Assembly (NCBI RefSeq): GCF_002287065.1
Contig: NZ_NSJZ01000008.1
Coordinates: forward strand, 1 to 64,000
Direction of reading: 5' to 3'
Source of the DNA: Paracoccus salipaludis
GTDB lineage: Bacteria > Pseudomonadota > Alphaproteobacteria > Rhodobacterales > Rhodobacteraceae
Length of the DNA: 64,000 nucleotides
The position numbers were made by a program, and so were the translations under genes. The notes beneath the pieces were generated by a model. That model had not been told where the DNA came from, searched no databases, and saw nothing but the letters and a program-made list of their open reading frames with translations. Numbering within the stretch: the first letter of the stretch is position 1; every line of letters starts with the position of its first letter. This document shows positions 17,757-28,664 of the stretch, piece after piece.

Positions 17757-18358
17757 GGCGGTTCACCGAGGGAAAGCTGCTGGTCGCCACCCACAACGCC
17801 GGCAAGCTGGAGGAGATGCGCGCGCTGTTCTCTCCGCATGGCATCGAGGTCGTGGGTGCGGCCGAGATGGGCCTGGAGGAGCCTGTCGAGACCGAGACGA
17901 GCTTTCTGGGCAATGCGCGCATCAAGGCACGCGCGGCCATGGAGGCGACCGGCCTGCCGGTGCTGGCGGATGACAGCGGGATCACCGTGGACGGGCTGGA
18001 CGGGGCTCCGGGCGTGCATACGGCGGATTGGGCCGAGACCGGGAATGGACGCGATTTCATGCAGGCCATGACGCGGACGTGGACCGAGCTGGAGGCCCGG
18101 GGTGTACCCGAGCCGCGAACGGCCCAGTTCCGGGCCACGCTGCTGATGTTGTGGCCGGACGGGCACGAGGAAGTCTTCGAGGGCGTGGCGCCCGGGCGGC
18201 TCGTCTGGCCGCCGCGGGGGCAGCTGGGACATGGCTATGACCCGATGTTCGTGCCGGACGGCGGAGAGCGCACCTATGCGGAACTGACCGCCGGGGAAAA
18301 GAACGCGATCAGCCATCGGGCTCGGGCCTTTGACAAGCTGAAGGCGAAGCTGGGATAG
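17753..18358 (+). CDS. rdgB: XTP/dITP diphosphatase (HAM1/RdgB)
   Basis: 201 residues; hydrolyses ITP, dITP and XTP to keep them out of nucleic acids. Signatures: [17 protein letters not shown] at the N-terminus (substrate loop), [36 protein letters not shown] and [14 protein letters not shown]. The start is GTG 17753 inside the rph stop (GTGA). Its TAG overlaps the GTG of hemW by one base. Confidence 0.95.
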   Translation: MRRFTEGKLLVATHNAGKLEEMRALFSPHGIEVVGAAEMGLEEPVETETSFLGNARIKARAAMEATGLPVLADDSGITVDGLDGAPGVHTADWAETGNGRDFMQAMTRTWTELEARGVPEPRTAQFRATLLMLWPDGHEEVFEGVAPGRLVWPPRGQLGHGYDPMFVPDGGERTYAELTAGEKNAISHRARAFDKLKAKLG

Positions 18359-19521
18359 TGTTGGACAGCGCTCACGAGGATTGGCGGGACGGCGGCTTCG
18401 GGCTTTACATCCATTGGCCGTTCTGTGCCTCGAAATGCCCATATTGCGATTTCAACAGCCATGTCGTGGCCTCGATCGACCAGCGCGCGTGGCTCGACGC
18501 TTACCGGCTGGAGATCGCGCGGCTTTCGGCCGAGACGGGACCGCGGGTGCTGCGCAGCATCTTCTTCGGAGGCGGAACCCCGTCGCTGATGGACCCCGAG
18601 GTGGTCGCAGGCGTGATCGAGGCCGCGCGGGCGGGCTGGAGCTTTTCCAACGATCTTGAGATCACGCTGGAAGCCAACCCCGGAAGCGTCGAGCGCGGCC
18701 GATTTGCGGGTTATGCCGCTGCCGGGGTCAACCGGCTGTCGATGGGTGTGCAGGCGTTGAACGATGATGACCTGCGCCGCCTGGGGCGGCTGCACAGTGT
18801 TGCCGAGGCGCAGGCTGCCTTCGACGTGGCCCGCGCCTGCTTCGGCCGGGTGAGCTTCGACCTGATCTATGCCCGGCAGGGGCAGACGCGCGAGGGGTGG
18901 AAAGCCGAGCTGCGCGAAGCCTTGGGCATGGCAGTGGACCACCTGTCGCTCTACCAGCTGACGATCGAGGACGGGACGGCCTTCGGCGCGCGAGCCGCCG
19001 CGGGCAAGCTGAAGGGCCTGCCCGACGATGATCTGGCGGCTGACATGTACCTGGATACGCAGGATATTTGTTCTGCCCATGGCCTTCCGGCCTACGAGGT
19101 TTCGAACCACGCGCGGCCCGGTGCGGAAAGCCGGCACAACCTTGTCTATTGGCGTCAGGGGGACTGGGCCGGCATCGGGCCGGGAGCCCACGGACGGCTG
19201 ATGCTTGAAGGACAACGGTGGGCGACGGAGGCCCCGCGCGCCCCGGGCGCATGGCTTGATGCGGTGCGGCATGGATCGGGAGAGTTGCCCCGGGTCCCTG
19301 TTCCCACGATGGAACAGGCCACGGAATATCTGCTAATGTCCACGCGGCTGGCAGAGGGGATGGATGTTGCCCGATACGAGAGGCTCTCGGGAGCCCCGCT
19401 GCCCGAGGTCGCCGTAGCAGACCTATCGGCGCTGGGGCTCGTGGAGCTTTGTCAGGGACGATTGCGCGCCACCGAGACAGGCCGGCCTGTGTTGAATGCT
19501 ATCCTGCGCGCCTTGGCCTGA
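18358..19521 (+). CDS. hemW: Radical SAM heme chaperone HemW (coproporphyrinogen oxidase-like)
   Basis: 387 residues. Radical SAM site CASKCPYC (CxxxCxxC, about residues 21-28), followed by FFGGGTPSLM near 63 and GVNRLSMGVQALNDDDLRRL near 122. The first-cysteine spacing and C-terminal HemW-like domain separate it from HemN proper, so heme trafficking rather than porphyrin oxidation is the expected role. GTG 18358 overlaps the rdgB stop. It converges with parB, with only 3 bp between the stops. Confidence 0.93.
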   Translation: MLDSAHEDWRDGGFGLYIHWPFCASKCPYCDFNSHVVASIDQRAWLDAYRLEIARLSAETGPRVLRSIFFGGGTPSLMDPEVVAGVIEAARAGWSFSNDLEITLEANPGSVERGRFAGYAAAGVNRLSMGVQALNDDDLRRLGRLHSVAEAQAAFDVARACFGRVSFDLIYARQGQTREGWKAELREALGMAVDHLSLYQLTIEDGTAFGARAAAGKLKGLPDDDLAADMYLDTQDICSAHGLPAYEVSNHARPGAESRHNLVYWRQGDWAGIGPGAHGRLMLEGQRWATEAPRAPGAWLDAVRHGSGELPRVPVPTMEQATEYLLMSTRLAEGMDVARYERLSGAPLPEVAVADLSALGLVELCQGRLRATETGRPVLNAILRALA

Positions 19522-19524
19522 ACC

Positions 19525-20412
19525 TTACAGCCCGGCGCCAAGGGCTTGGCACAGCCGGTCCAGCTGGTCGAGATCACGATAGGTGATCGTGAGGCGACCG
19601 CCTTCCTGGCCTGCATGCTCGATCCTGACGCGCATCTTCAGGTGGGCAGAAAGGTCGGCCTCGAGCGCGCGCGTGTCGGCGTCCTTTTCGGCGCGGACGC
19701 GCGCAGCCGGTTCGGGCCGCTCGGCCTGTTGACGGGCCAAGGCTTCCGTCTCGCGAACGGAAAGATTGCGGTCGATGACTTTCCGGGCCATGGCGACCGG
19801 GTCCGGCGCCGTGATCAGGGCGCGTGCGTGGCCCGCACTGATCTTGCCCTCGCGCACGAAGCCCTGAACCTGATCGGGCAGGTTCAGAAGACGTAGCGAG
19901 TTGGAGATGTGGCTGCGGCTCTTGTCGAGCGCATCGGCCAGCTTTTCCTGCGTATGGCCGAAACGGTCCATCAATTGCCGAAAGGAGGTGGCTTCTTCGA
20001 TCGCGTTCAGGTTGGCGCGCTGGATGTTCTCGATCAGGGCGACCTCAAGCACCTCGGTGTCGTTGAGTTCACGCACCAGAACAGGAAGTTCGTGCAGCTG
20101 GGCGATCTGTGCGGCACGCCAGCGACGCTCTCCGGCGACGATTTGGTAAAGGTCGGGCTCGGTCGGGTGGGGACGGACGATCAGGGGCTGAAGGACGCCC
20201 CGGTTGCGGATGGACGCCGCGAGTTCAGCCAGCGCCTCGGGTTCGAACTGGCGCCGCGGCTGGTCGGGGTTCGGAATGAGTTGCTCGACCGGAACGGCAA
20301 GCGGCGCGCGGCCGGGACCGGGCGCAGGTGCCCCCGGTGCGAGCTCGACATCGGCCATCAGAGCCGAAAGACCGCGGCCCAGGCCGCCTTTGCGGGGTTT
20401 CGGATCAGCCAT
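19525..20412 (-). CDS. parB: Chromosome partitioning protein ParB
   Basis: 295 residues; CTP-dependent clamp that loads at parS and spreads along DNA near the origin. Domains: basic N-terminal tail (MADPKPRKGGLGRGLSALM), N-domain with IPNPDQPRRQF and the CTP-binding GERRWRAAQ (about 100-108), central HTH with QEKLADALDKSRSHISNSLR, and a C-terminal dimer part. ATG 20412 has AGGAG upstream and overlaps the parA stop by 8 bp. Two parS-like sites lie within 3.2 kb, in rsmG and at the start of mnmG. Confidence 0.96.
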   Translation of the reverse strand: MADPKPRKGGLGRGLSALMADVELAPGAPAPGPGRAPLAVPVEQLIPNPDQPRRQFEPEALAELAASIRNRGVLQPLIVRPHPTEPDLYQIVAGERRWRAAQIAQLHELPVLVRELNDTEVLEVALIENIQRANLNAIEEATSFRQLMDRFGHTQEKLADALDKSRSHISNSLRLLNLPDQVQGFVREGKISAGHARALITAPDPVAMARKVIDRNLSVRETEALARQQAERPEPAARVRAEKDADTRALEADLSAHLKMRVRIEHAGQEGGRLTITYRDLDQLDRLCQALGAGL

Positions 20413-21190
20413 TTGCGGCCTTTCTCCTGTCGATACCCTTGGCGAGAAGTTCTTGCGCAAGTGCGCGATACGCGGCGCTGCCCTTCGAAGCCGGATCGTA
20501 GTGGATCACCGGCAGGGCATAGGAGGGGGACTCGGAGACCCGCACATTGCGGGGCACGACGGTCCTGAACACAAGCGGCCCGAGCGTCTTGCGGGCATCT
20601 GCCTCGACCTGCTGCGAAAGGTTGTTGCGGGAGTCCGCCATGGTCAGCAGAACCCCTTCGATCCGGAGCCGGGGATTGGCCGTGGTCCGCACTTCGCGAA
20701 TGGTCAGCATGAGCTGCGACAAACCTTCGAGAGCGTAGAACTCGGCCTGGAGGGGCACGATCACCCCGTCTGCCGCCACCATGGCGTTGAGAGTCAGAAG
20801 CCCGAGGGCAGGCGGGCAGTCGATCAGCACCACCCCCTCGGCCGCACCAAGCGCATCGGCAAGCAGTTGGGTCCGGCGAGGCCGGGTCGCGATATCGAGC
20901 TCCGCCGAAGCCAGATCCGCAGTCGCAGGGATGACAGTGAGGTTGGGCAGAGCCGTTTCGCGCCGCGCCGCGCTCCAGTCGCTTTCCCCTGTAAGGAAGT
21001 CGTAGCTTGTCGTCTCGCGGCTCTCGGCATCAATACCCAGACCGGTCGAGGCATTCCCCTGCGGATCCAGATCGATAATGGTGACCGGCAGGCCTTGTTC
21101 AGCCAAGGCGGCGCCCAGATTGATCGCGGTCGTGGTCTTTCCCACCCCACCTTTCTGGTTCGCAATGGCGAGAATCAGGCGATCAGACAT
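20405..21190 (-). CDS. parA: Chromosome partitioning ATPase ParA (Soj type)
   Basis: 261 residues, cytoplasmic Walker-type ATPase that moves ParB-parS complexes. The deviant P-loop KGGVGKTTTAINLGAALA begins near residue 12, followed by IDLDPQGNASTGLG and IDCPPALGLLTLNAM. I chose ATG 21190 ([15 protein letters not shown]), which overlaps the rsmG stop by 8 bp; another ATG at 21199 is possible and neither has a good SD, as expected with coupling. Chromosomal type by its neighbours. Confidence 0.95.
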   Translation of the reverse strand: MSDRLILAIANQKGGVGKTTTAINLGAALAEQGLPVTIIDLDPQGNASTGLGIDAESRETTSYDFLTGESDWSAARRETALPNLTVIPATADLASAELDIATRPRRTQLLADALGAAEGVVLIDCPPALGLLTLNAMVAADGVIVPLQAEFYALEGLSQLMLTIREVRTTANPRLRIEGVLLTMADSRNNLSQQVEADARKTLGPLVFRTVVPRNVRVSESPSYALPVIHYDPASKGSAAYRALAQELLAKGIDRRKAANG

Positions 21191-21761
21191 GATGGACATC
21201 GCGGATGGCAAGGATCGCTGAAGCCGAATCTGTCATGCTGGGATGCACGACAACATCGAAGTTCCAACTCTCTCGGGCAGTATCAAGTTCTGCTTGCCAG
21301 TTGCGTCCTTTCATAAGCCAAGCCGTCCCATTTTCCGCAAGATGCCGGGCGACATATGGCATGAGGCGATCCATCGGGGCAAGCGCACGCGCACTGAGGT
21401 TGTCGGCTGACGCAGGTGGAAGGTCTTCGATGCGTGTCGCGGTGGCGGTGCAGTTCTTGAGGTCCAACTGACGGATGGTCGCCTGCAGGAAGGCGACCTT
21501 CCGACGGTCCGAGTCGACAAGGCTGATCTTGCAGTCCGGCCGACAGATGGCCAGGACAATCCCGGGCAACCCCCCACCGCTTCCGATGTCCAGCCAGAGA
21601 CCGGCCGGTTCATCCTGAAGGTTGGCCAGTTGCAAGCTATCCTCAAGGTGCCGCGTCTCGAGATCCTTCAGTGTCGAAGGAGCCACAAGATTGATCGCGG
21701 GGTTCCATTTGCGGATCAGGGCTGCAAAGGCAGCGAGGTCGGCTTCACGTGAAGCAATCAC
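21183..21761 (-). CDS. rsmG: 16S rRNA (guanine-527-N7) methyltransferase RsmG
   Basis: 192 residues, SAM-dependent methyltransferase of 16S rRNA (formerly GidB). The SAM site is [17 protein letters not shown] near 56-72, and the N-terminus has the family pattern [26 protein letters not shown]. The start is GTG 21761 inside the mnmG stop (GTGA). A parS-like palindrome sits in codons 2-7 of this gene. Confidence 0.95.
   Translation of the reverse strand: MIASREADLAAFAALIRKWNPAINLVAPSTLKDLETRHLEDSLQLANLQDEPAGLWLDIGSGGGLPGIVLAICRPDCKISLVDSDRRKVAFLQATIRQLDLKNCTATATRIEDLPPASADNLSARALAPMDRLMPYVARHLAENGTAWLMKGRNWQAELDTARESWNFDVVVHPSMTDSASAILAIRDVHHV
21741..21756. other. parS: parS-like site 2, inside rsmG
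   Basis: GGCTTCACGTGAAGCA matches the general parS sequence TGTTTCACGTGAAACA at 13 of 16 positions. Its centre GCTTCACGTGAAGC (21742-21755) is a perfect 14-bp palindrome. It is 1.3 kb upstream of parB and 1.9 kb from site 1. Confidence 0.7.
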
Positions 21762-23626
21762 GCCACTGCATCCTGTAGGTTACGCAGGGTGGCGATCAAC
21801 AGTGTCAGGGCAGCTGGTGTCATCCCCTCGATGGCTGCAGCCTGCGCCAGAGTAGCCGGGCGACGAGTGGACAACTTGATCTGAAGCTCGCGCGACAGGC
21901 CTTTCACGCTGGCGTAGTCAAGTTCCTGCGGAACCGACCAACCTTCATGACGGCGAATGTCAGCAGCGTCACGTTCCTGTCGCACGGTGAACTGCGCGTA
22001 CAAGGCATCATTTCGGACAAGCGTCAGGGTGTCGGGGTCCTCGGTCAAGTCGGAAGGCAACACGGAAGACACACTTTCGAGTTCTAGGTCCGCTTGGCCC
22101 AGAAGATCAAAGGCCGAGCGCCGCCGCCCGTCCTGGCGTACTACGACACCGCAGGCTTCGAGCTGCTTCGGAGTGAAGACCGTTTCTTCGGCTTTCTTCC
22201 GCAGGGAGATGAAGCGCTGCAGCTTGTCAGCGAACTGTCGAGCGCGATCTTCGCCCACAAGCCCCAGCTCGGTCCCCCATGGCGTCAGGCGACGATCGGC
22301 ATTGTCGATCCTGAGAGACAACCTGAATTCAGCACGTGAGGTGAACATGCGGTAAGGCTCGGTCACCCCACGCGTGATCAAGTCGTCTATCATGACGCCG
22401 ATATAGCTTTCCGTGCGACTGAAGATCGCGGGAGAGCGTCCTTGGACATCCAACGCCGCGTTCAGCCCTGCCACCATCCCTTGCGCCGCCGCTTCCTCAT
22501 AGCCTGTGGTCCCGTTGATCTGGCCCGCTAGGTAAAGGCCCTTGACGTTCTTGGTCTCGAGAGTTGGCCGGAGTGATCGAGGATCGATGAAGTCATACTC
22601 AACCGCATAGCCGGGTTGAACGATCACGGCCTCCTCTAGGCCGCGAATGGAGCGGACATAATCATGCTGCACATCCAAGGGCATCGAGGTCGATATGCCG
22701 TTCGGATAAACCAGATCGTTGTCTATCCCCTCCGGCTCCAGAAAAATCTGGTGAGAGTCCTTTTCAGAGAAGCGTACCACCTTGTCTTCGATCGAAGGAC
22801 AGTAACGAGGCCCCACCCCATTTATGTGACCGCCGTACATCGCGGAGCGTCCGAGATTCTGCCGGATGATGTCGTGAGTCCTGGCATTGGTCTGGGTGAT
22901 GGCGCAGGAAACCTGAGGCGCGGCATGTTTGTCACTGAGGAAGGAAAAAAAGGTCGGCTCGTCGTCCCCCGGTTGCTGAGGCAAGCTATCCCAGTCGATG
23001 GAGTCCCGCGCCAGTCGCGGGGGCGTGCCGGTCTTCAAACGTCCAAGAGGAAGGTTCAAGGACAGCAAGCTTGCAGAAAGGCCAGCTGCCCGATCGTTCC
23101 CCCAGCGTCCTGCGGGACGCACACTGTCGCCGACATGGATCAATCCGTTCAGGAAGGTCCCGGCAGCAACGATGACGGAATTGCAGCTCAGCTGAGATCC
23201 ATCGGAAAGGAGAACTCTCTGAACCCTTTGCCCCTCGATGACGAGGGAGCGAACTTCTCCAAGTACGATTTCAATGCTGTTCAGTCCGGCAAGCGCTGCA
23301 CCTGCCGCGGCGCGATACAACTGTCGGTCAGCTTGGGCCCGCGGCCCTTGGACTGCCGGTCCCTTGCGCCGATTGAGCAGCCGGAACTGGATCCCTGCCG
23401 CGTCCGCGAGACGCCCCATAAGGCCGTCCAGCGCATCTATTTCCCGCACCAGATGACCCTTGCCGAGGCCGCCGATGGCCGGGTTGCACGACATCGTTCC
23501 CGCGTCGTCAGGACGCATGGTGACCAGCGCGACCTGTACACCCATCCGGGCGGCCGCAGCGGCAGCCTCCAAACCCGCATGTCCCGCACCTATGACCAGC
23601 ACATCATAATGTTTCACGTGAAGCAC
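21758..23626 (-). CDS. mnmG: tRNA uridine-5-carboxymethylaminomethyl modification enzyme MnmG
   Basis: 622 residues; the FAD/folate-dependent partner of MnmE that modifies U34 of tRNAs (formerly GidA). FAD site [21 protein letters not shown] near 9-29; [22 protein letters not shown] near 48; conserved [21 protein letters not shown] near 370; C-terminal helical domain for MnmE contact. The start is GTG 23626, and the first codons (MLHVKHYDV) contain a parS site, as the DNA TTCACGTGAA reads in frame. It follows mnmE at once (stop 23627). Confidence 0.96.
   Translation of the reverse strand: MLHVKHYDVLVIGAGHAGLEAAAAAARMGVQVALVTMRPDDAGTMSCNPAIGGLGKGHLVREIDALDGLMGRLADAAGIQFRLLNRRKGPAVQGPRAQADRQLYRAAAGAALAGLNSIEIVLGEVRSLVIEGQRVQRVLLSDGSQLSCNSVIVAAGTFLNGLIHVGDSVRPAGRWGNDRAAGLSASLLSLNLPLGRLKTGTPPRLARDSIDWDSLPQQPGDDEPTFFSFLSDKHAAPQVSCAITQTNARTHDIIRQNLGRSAMYGGHINGVGPRYCPSIEDKVVRFSEKDSHQIFLEPEGIDNDLVYPNGISTSMPLDVQHDYVRSIRGLEEAVIVQPGYAVEYDFIDPRSLRPTLETKNVKGLYLAGQINGTTGYEEAAAQGMVAGLNAALDVQGRSPAIFSRTESYIGVMIDDLITRGVTEPYRMFTSRAEFRLSLRIDNADRRLTPWGTELGLVGEDRARQFADKLQRFISLRKKAEETVFTPKQLEACGVVVRQDGRRRSAFDLLGQADLELESVSSVLPSDLTEDPDTLTLVRNDALYAQFTVRQERDAADIRRHEGWSVPQELDYASVKGLSRELQIKLSTRRPATLAQAAAIEGMTPAALTLLIATLRNLQDAVA
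23610..23625. other. parS: parS site 1, at the 5' end of mnmG
   Basis: TGTTTCACGTGAAGCA matches the bacterial parS consensus TGTTTCACGTGAAACA at 15 of 16 positions, directly beside the GTG start of mnmG. It is 3.2 kb from parB and 3.1 kb from the oriC candidate. parS near the origin and parAB is the normal arrangement, so a role as ParB-binding centromere is very likely. Confidence 0.88.
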
Positions 23627-24877
23627 CTACTTGCCGATGCAGAAGCTGGAGAAGATCTCATCAAGGTAGTCATCGGGCGCGATGCGTCCAACCACCTCAC
23701 CCAAGCGATGTGACGCGGCCCGAACTGCTTCGGCCAGCACCTCGGCCGGTTGATCCGGATGCACGTCCAGAACTCTTGCGGCATCCTCAAGCGCCTGCGC
23801 CTGCCGCTGCCGGGTAATCATTCCCGCTCCCGCGACTTGTCCTGCCAACCGGTTTCGAATCTCGTCCAGCATTTCCCGGACGCCTGCTCCCGTCACCGCA
23901 GAAACACCTGGACCACCCAAGTCGGCCTTCGTCCGAACAACAAGATCACCGTCACGAAGCAATTCAGAAATCGCCTGTCCGTCTTCGGAAAGATGCACGC
24001 GAATATCAGCAGCGCTCGCTCGTGCCCGTGCCCGCTCGACCCCCATGCCCTCGACCATGTCCCGGGTCTCTCGCAAGCCGGCCGTGTCAAGAAAGGTGAC
24101 CGCCAAGCCCCCGAGTTCCGTATGCAGTTCGATCACGTCGCGCGTGGTTCCGGCGATCTCGCTCACCAAGGCAAGTTCGCGTTGTGCGATACGGTTGAGC
24201 AGCGAAGACTTGCCCGCGTTCGGCGGACCCACGATCGCCACCTCGAAGCCTGCCCGCAGCCGCTCGGCAGCAGGGTAGCCGGCAATGGCAATCCCGATGT
24301 CCTGCCGGACCCGGGCCAGCAGATCAAACACTTCTGCGGGCACCTCTTCAGGCACGTCTTCGTCGGCAAAATCCAGCGAGGCCTCGATCAGCGCGCCTGC
24401 CCGCACCAGTCGATCCCGCAACATCCCTGTCCAACGTGCGAGATCGCCCGAAACGATCTTCATGGCCTGCTGCCGCTGCGCCTCGCTCTCGGCAGACAGC
24501 AGGTCCGAAAGGGCTTCGACTTCACTCAGCGCCAGGCTGCCATTCAGCAGGGCCCGCCGGGTAAACTCGCCCGCCTCGGCAATGCGGGCACCATGGTCCC
24601 GCAACGCCCTTTCAAGCCTTCGAACGATGACGGGTGCGCCGTGAAGATGGAACTCGACAACCGGTTCGCCCGTGAAGCTGCTGCCCCCGTCGAAACGTAT
24701 CACCAGCGCACGGTCGATCTGTTCCCCGTCACGCAGCAAGCGCAACTCGGCCCGCCGGGCTTCGGGCAAGGGGCCTGCGATGGCCTCGCCAATGGCGCGC
24801 GCCTCCGGCCCGCTCAGGCGGACGACAGAGACCCCACCCCGTCCCGAGGGCGTCGCTTCGGCATAGATCGTGTCCAT
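23627..24877 (-). CDS. mnmE: tRNA modification GTPase MnmE
   Basis: 416 residues, somewhat shorter than the 454-residue E. coli protein. N-terminal folate-binding domain (TIYAEATPSGRGGVSVVRLSG), helical domain, and inserted G domain with GPPNAGKSSLLNRI (about 217-230), TTRDVIE and DTAGLRET. The G4 motif reads TKAD rather than NKxD. The C-terminus ends FCIGK, the catalytic-cysteine motif of MnmE. It starts 7 bp after the rho stop and abuts mnmG, its partner. Confidence 0.95.
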   Translation of the reverse strand: MDTIYAEATPSGRGGVSVVRLSGPEARAIGEAIAGPLPEARRAELRLLRDGEQIDRALVIRFDGGSSFTGEPVVEFHLHGAPVIVRRLERALRDHGARIAEAGEFTRRALLNGSLALSEVEALSDLLSAESEAQRQQAMKIVSGDLARWTGMLRDRLVRAGALIEASLDFADEDVPEEVPAEVFDLLARVRQDIGIAIAGYPAAERLRAGFEVAIVGPPNAGKSSLLNRIAQRELALVSEIAGTTRDVIELHTELGGLAVTFLDTAGLRETRDMVEGMGVERARARASAADIRVHLSEDGQAISELLRDGDLVVRTKADLGGPGVSAVTGAGVREMLDEIRNRLAGQVAGAGMITRQRQAQALEDAARVLDVHPDQPAEVLAEAVRAASHRLGEVVGRIAPDDYLDEIFSSFCIGK

Positions 24878-24884
24878 CCCATGC

Positions 24885-26159
<1,275 letters not shown>

Positions 26160-26276
26160 GTCACCATGCGCCGGACCTGCCCGTTGGGGCGCTGCGGCAG
26201 TTCTCATGTCGGAAGGATTCGCCCCGGACGGGACGCGCCGAGTCACATAGGGTGGAAGCGGCCGTGAGTCAAATCT

Positions 26277-26726
26277 TCAGAACTTCACGATCACCGACAG
26301 CACGATCACGACCATCAGCAGGGTCGGCACTTCGTTCATCAGCCGATAGCGCCGCCCGGTCGATCCTTCGCCCCGCGCAAGCTTCTTCCGCTCGATCATC
26401 AGCCAATGGTGAAAGACCGTCATCGCGAGCACGGCCGTGGCCTTGGTCCAAGGCCAGACCATCGTCCAGTCCACGATGCCGGGCGTGAAGACCAGCGCCA
26501 ATCCGGCAACCCAGGTCGCGATCGAAGCCGGCCCCATGATGAAGCGAAGAAGCTTGTATTCCATGATCTTCAGGCTTTCGCGCGGCTCGCCCGCGCTTGT
26601 GCCGCGCTCGGCGTGATACACGAACAGCCGAGGCAGGTAGAACAGCCCCGCCATCCACGAGATCACCGCCATGACGTGGAACGCCTTGGTCCACGGGTAA
26701 ACGCTCGCAAGCCAATCGGTGATCAT
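26277..26726 (-). CDS. hemJ: Protoporphyrinogen oxidase HemJ
   Basis: 149 residues, four membrane helices (about 10-30, 55-80, 85-105, 125-148). Conserved histidines lie at HVMAVISWMAGLFYLPRLFVYH and in FHHWLMIERKKLARG. HemJ is the membrane enzyme for the step before heme in many alphaproteobacteria and usually neighbours rho or hemE near the origin. It is the last gene before the DnaA-box region on that side, reading away from it. Confidence 0.92.
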   Translation of the reverse strand: MITDWLASVYPWTKAFHVMAVISWMAGLFYLPRLFVYHAERGTSAGEPRESLKIMEYKLLRFIMGPASIATWVAGLALVFTPGIVDWTMVWPWTKATAVLAMTVFHHWLMIERKKLARGEGSTGRRYRLMNEVPTLLMVVIVLSVIVKF

Positions 26727-27189
26727 TCGACCTCACTTCACTGCCTTATCTTTAAAAAAGGAAAGAGAAGAAGGGTAGATGGAGTCGTAGGGCCTGTGGA
26801 CTTCGGAAGACTGCCGAGTCGCGTGATTCAATCCACGGGAATCCGCCTGTGGGAAAACCCTGTGGACCTGCAAGGACGACTCACATGGAAATGGAACAAG
26901 ATCAAAGATCTATGTCGCATATACGGTCTGTGGATAACTCTGTTAATCCACAGACCGGGGATTGATCTTGGGATAGTTGTCTTCCTGTGGACAAGGATCC
27001 GGTGTTCTCTCTTTGTCTCGGCCATTCATCCCCAGCCCTCGTGGTCCATCCAGTTGTCCCCCGGGCACACCCCTGTCCTGCCCTGCGGTTTGGCGAACAG
27101 TTATCCACAGGCAGGGCTCCCCCACCCCGCGCTTTCCCTCCAACGCACCCCGCGCTAGACAAGGAGGGCTGGGGCGGCGAGGGTACGGA
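26727..27189. other. oriC: Candidate chromosomal replication origin (oriC)
   Basis: A 463-bp non-coding region between divergent hemJ and aroE. Two perfect DnaA boxes: TGTGGATAA at 26929-26937 (minus box) and TTATCCACA at 27101-27109. Two with one mismatch: TAATCCACA 26944-26952 and TGTGGACAA 26986-26994. Weaker ones: TGTGGACTT 26795, TGTGGGAAA 26848, TGTGGACCT 26861. A perfect 12-bp inverted repeat CGGTCTGTGGAT (26924-26935) / ATCCACAGACCG (26946-26957) carries two of the boxes. A T/A-rich stretch (26744-26776) could be the unwinding element. Four GANTC methylation sites lie at 26782, 26816, 26825 and 26878. Neighbours (parAB, mnmEG, rho, hemJ) fit an alphaproteobacterial origin. Confidence 0.85.
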
Positions 27190-28065
27190 ATGAACGACAG
27201 CGCGGCGGCGAAAGTGGCGGACGGGCAGGCTGGCCCGGCAGTGCAGGTGCCGCTGGCGGGGGTGATGGGATGGCCGGTGGCGCATTCGCGTTCGCCTGCG
27301 CTGCATGGCCACTGGCTGAAACGCTACGGCGTGGCGGGTCATTATGTTCCCCTGGCTGTCCGGCCCGAGCACCTGGGCCAGGTTCTCCATGCGCTGCCTC
27401 GCGCGGGCTTTGTCGGCGTCAACGTGACGATCCCGCACAAGGAAGCCGTTCTGGCGCTCGCCGATGTCGTGACCGACCGTGCGGCGCTGATCGGCGCTGC
27501 CAACACCCTGACCTTCGGCCCGGACGGAAAGATCCATGCCGACAACACCGACGGGCACGGTTTCATCGCCAATCTGCTGCAACAGGCGCCTGACTGGCGC
27601 CCGCCCTCGGGCCCGGCGGCGGTGATCGGCGCGGGGGGCGCCGCCCGCGCCGTGGTCGCCGCCCTTCTGGAACGCGGCGTGCCGGAACTGCGCATCGCCA
27701 ACCGCACCCGCGCCCGCGCCGAGCGGATCCGCGAGGATTTCGGCGCCCGCGTGACCGTCCACGACTGGTCGCGGCTTGACGAAATGCTGGATGGCGCCGC
27801 TACCGTCGTCAACTCGACCTCAATGGGGATGAAGGGCGGCCAGCCGCTGGATCTGCCGCTGGAGGCACTGCCACCCGGGGCGCTGGTGACGGATCTCGTC
27901 TACACCCCGCTCGACACCGAGTTCCTGCGTGCGGGACGGGCGCGGGGCTGCATCACCGTGGACGGCCTCGGCATGCTTCTGCACCAGGCGGCACCGGGGT
28001 TCGAGCGCTGGTTCGGCGTCCGCCCCGAAGTCGACGAACCCCTGCGCGCGGCGGTGCTGGGATGA
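27190..28065 (+). CDS. aroE: Shikimate dehydrogenase
   Basis: 291 residues; reduces 3-dehydroshikimate with NADPH in aromatic amino-acid synthesis. Substrate loop GWPVAHSRSPALHGHWL (about 27-43), catalytic lysine in NVTIPHKEA (about 84-87), NTDGHGF near 122, nucleotide motif GAGGAARAVVAALLERG near 147, and C-terminal DGLGMLLHQAAPGFERWFG. Start ATG 27190 with GAGGG upstream; the first 18 residues extend beyond most homologues. It overlaps coaE by 4 bp. A maf gene, often found before aroE, is absent. Confidence 0.95.
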   Translation: MNDSAAAKVADGQAGPAVQVPLAGVMGWPVAHSRSPALHGHWLKRYGVAGHYVPLAVRPEHLGQVLHALPRAGFVGVNVTIPHKEAVLALADVVTDRAALIGAANTLTFGPDGKIHADNTDGHGFIANLLQQAPDWRPPSGPAAVIGAGGAARAVVAALLERGVPELRIANRTRARAERIREDFGARVTVHDWSRLDEMLDGAATVVNSTSMGMKGGQPLDLPLEALPPGALVTDLVYTPLDTEFLRAGRARGCITVDGLGMLLHQAAPGFERWFGVRPEVDEPLRAAVLG

Positions 28066-28664
28066 GCTTCAGGCTCGGCCTGACCGGGGGCATCGGCATG
28101 GGCAAGACCACGACGGCCGCGATGTTCGCGCGTCGGGGCGTGCCCGTCTGGGATGCCGATGCTGCCGTCCACCGGCTTTACGCGAAGGGCGGCGCTGCCG
28201 TCGAACCCGTGGCCGCGCTTTTCCCTTCGGCCCTAGGCCCCGAGGGCATCGACCGCGCCGTGCTGAAGGGGCTTCTGGCCGAGGCGCCCGGCCGTCTGGC
28301 CCAACTTGAAGCCGTCGTGCACCCGCTGGTTGCCGCCGACCGCGCTGCCTTCCTGGCGGACCGTGCCGGGGCGCCCGTGGTCCTGCTCGACATCCCGCTC
28401 CTGTTCGAAACGGGGGCCGACGCCTATATGGACGGCATTGCCGTCGTGTCCGCCCCGCCCGAAATCCAGCGCGCCCGCGTCCTCGCCCGTCCGGGCATGG
28501 ACGAAGGGACGCTATCCCTGATCCTGTCCCGGCAGATGAGCGACGCCGACCGCCGCGCCCGCGCGACGTGGATCATCCCGACCGACACCCTGGCCCAGGC
28601 CGAAGCTGCCGTCGAAGCCATCCTGGCCGAGATCGCCGACCGAAAGACCAAGACCCATGCGTGA
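28062..28664 (+). CDS. coaE: Dephospho-CoA kinase
   Basis: 200 residues; last step of coenzyme A synthesis. P-loop [20 protein letters not shown] at the N-terminus, [12 protein letters not shown] (CoA-binding Asp pair region) and [15 protein letters not shown] near 107. ATG overlaps the aroE stop; its own stop overlaps the dnaQ start by 8 bp. Confidence 0.95.
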   Translation: MSFRLGLTGGIGMGKTTTAAMFARRGVPVWDADAAVHRLYAKGGAAVEPVAALFPSALGPEGIDRAVLKGLLAEAPGRLAQLEAVVHPLVAADRAAFLADRAGAPVVLLDIPLLFETGADAYMDGIAVVSAPPEIQRARVLARPGMDEGTLSLILSRQMSDADRRARATWIIPTDTLAQAEAAVEAILAEIADRKTKTHA

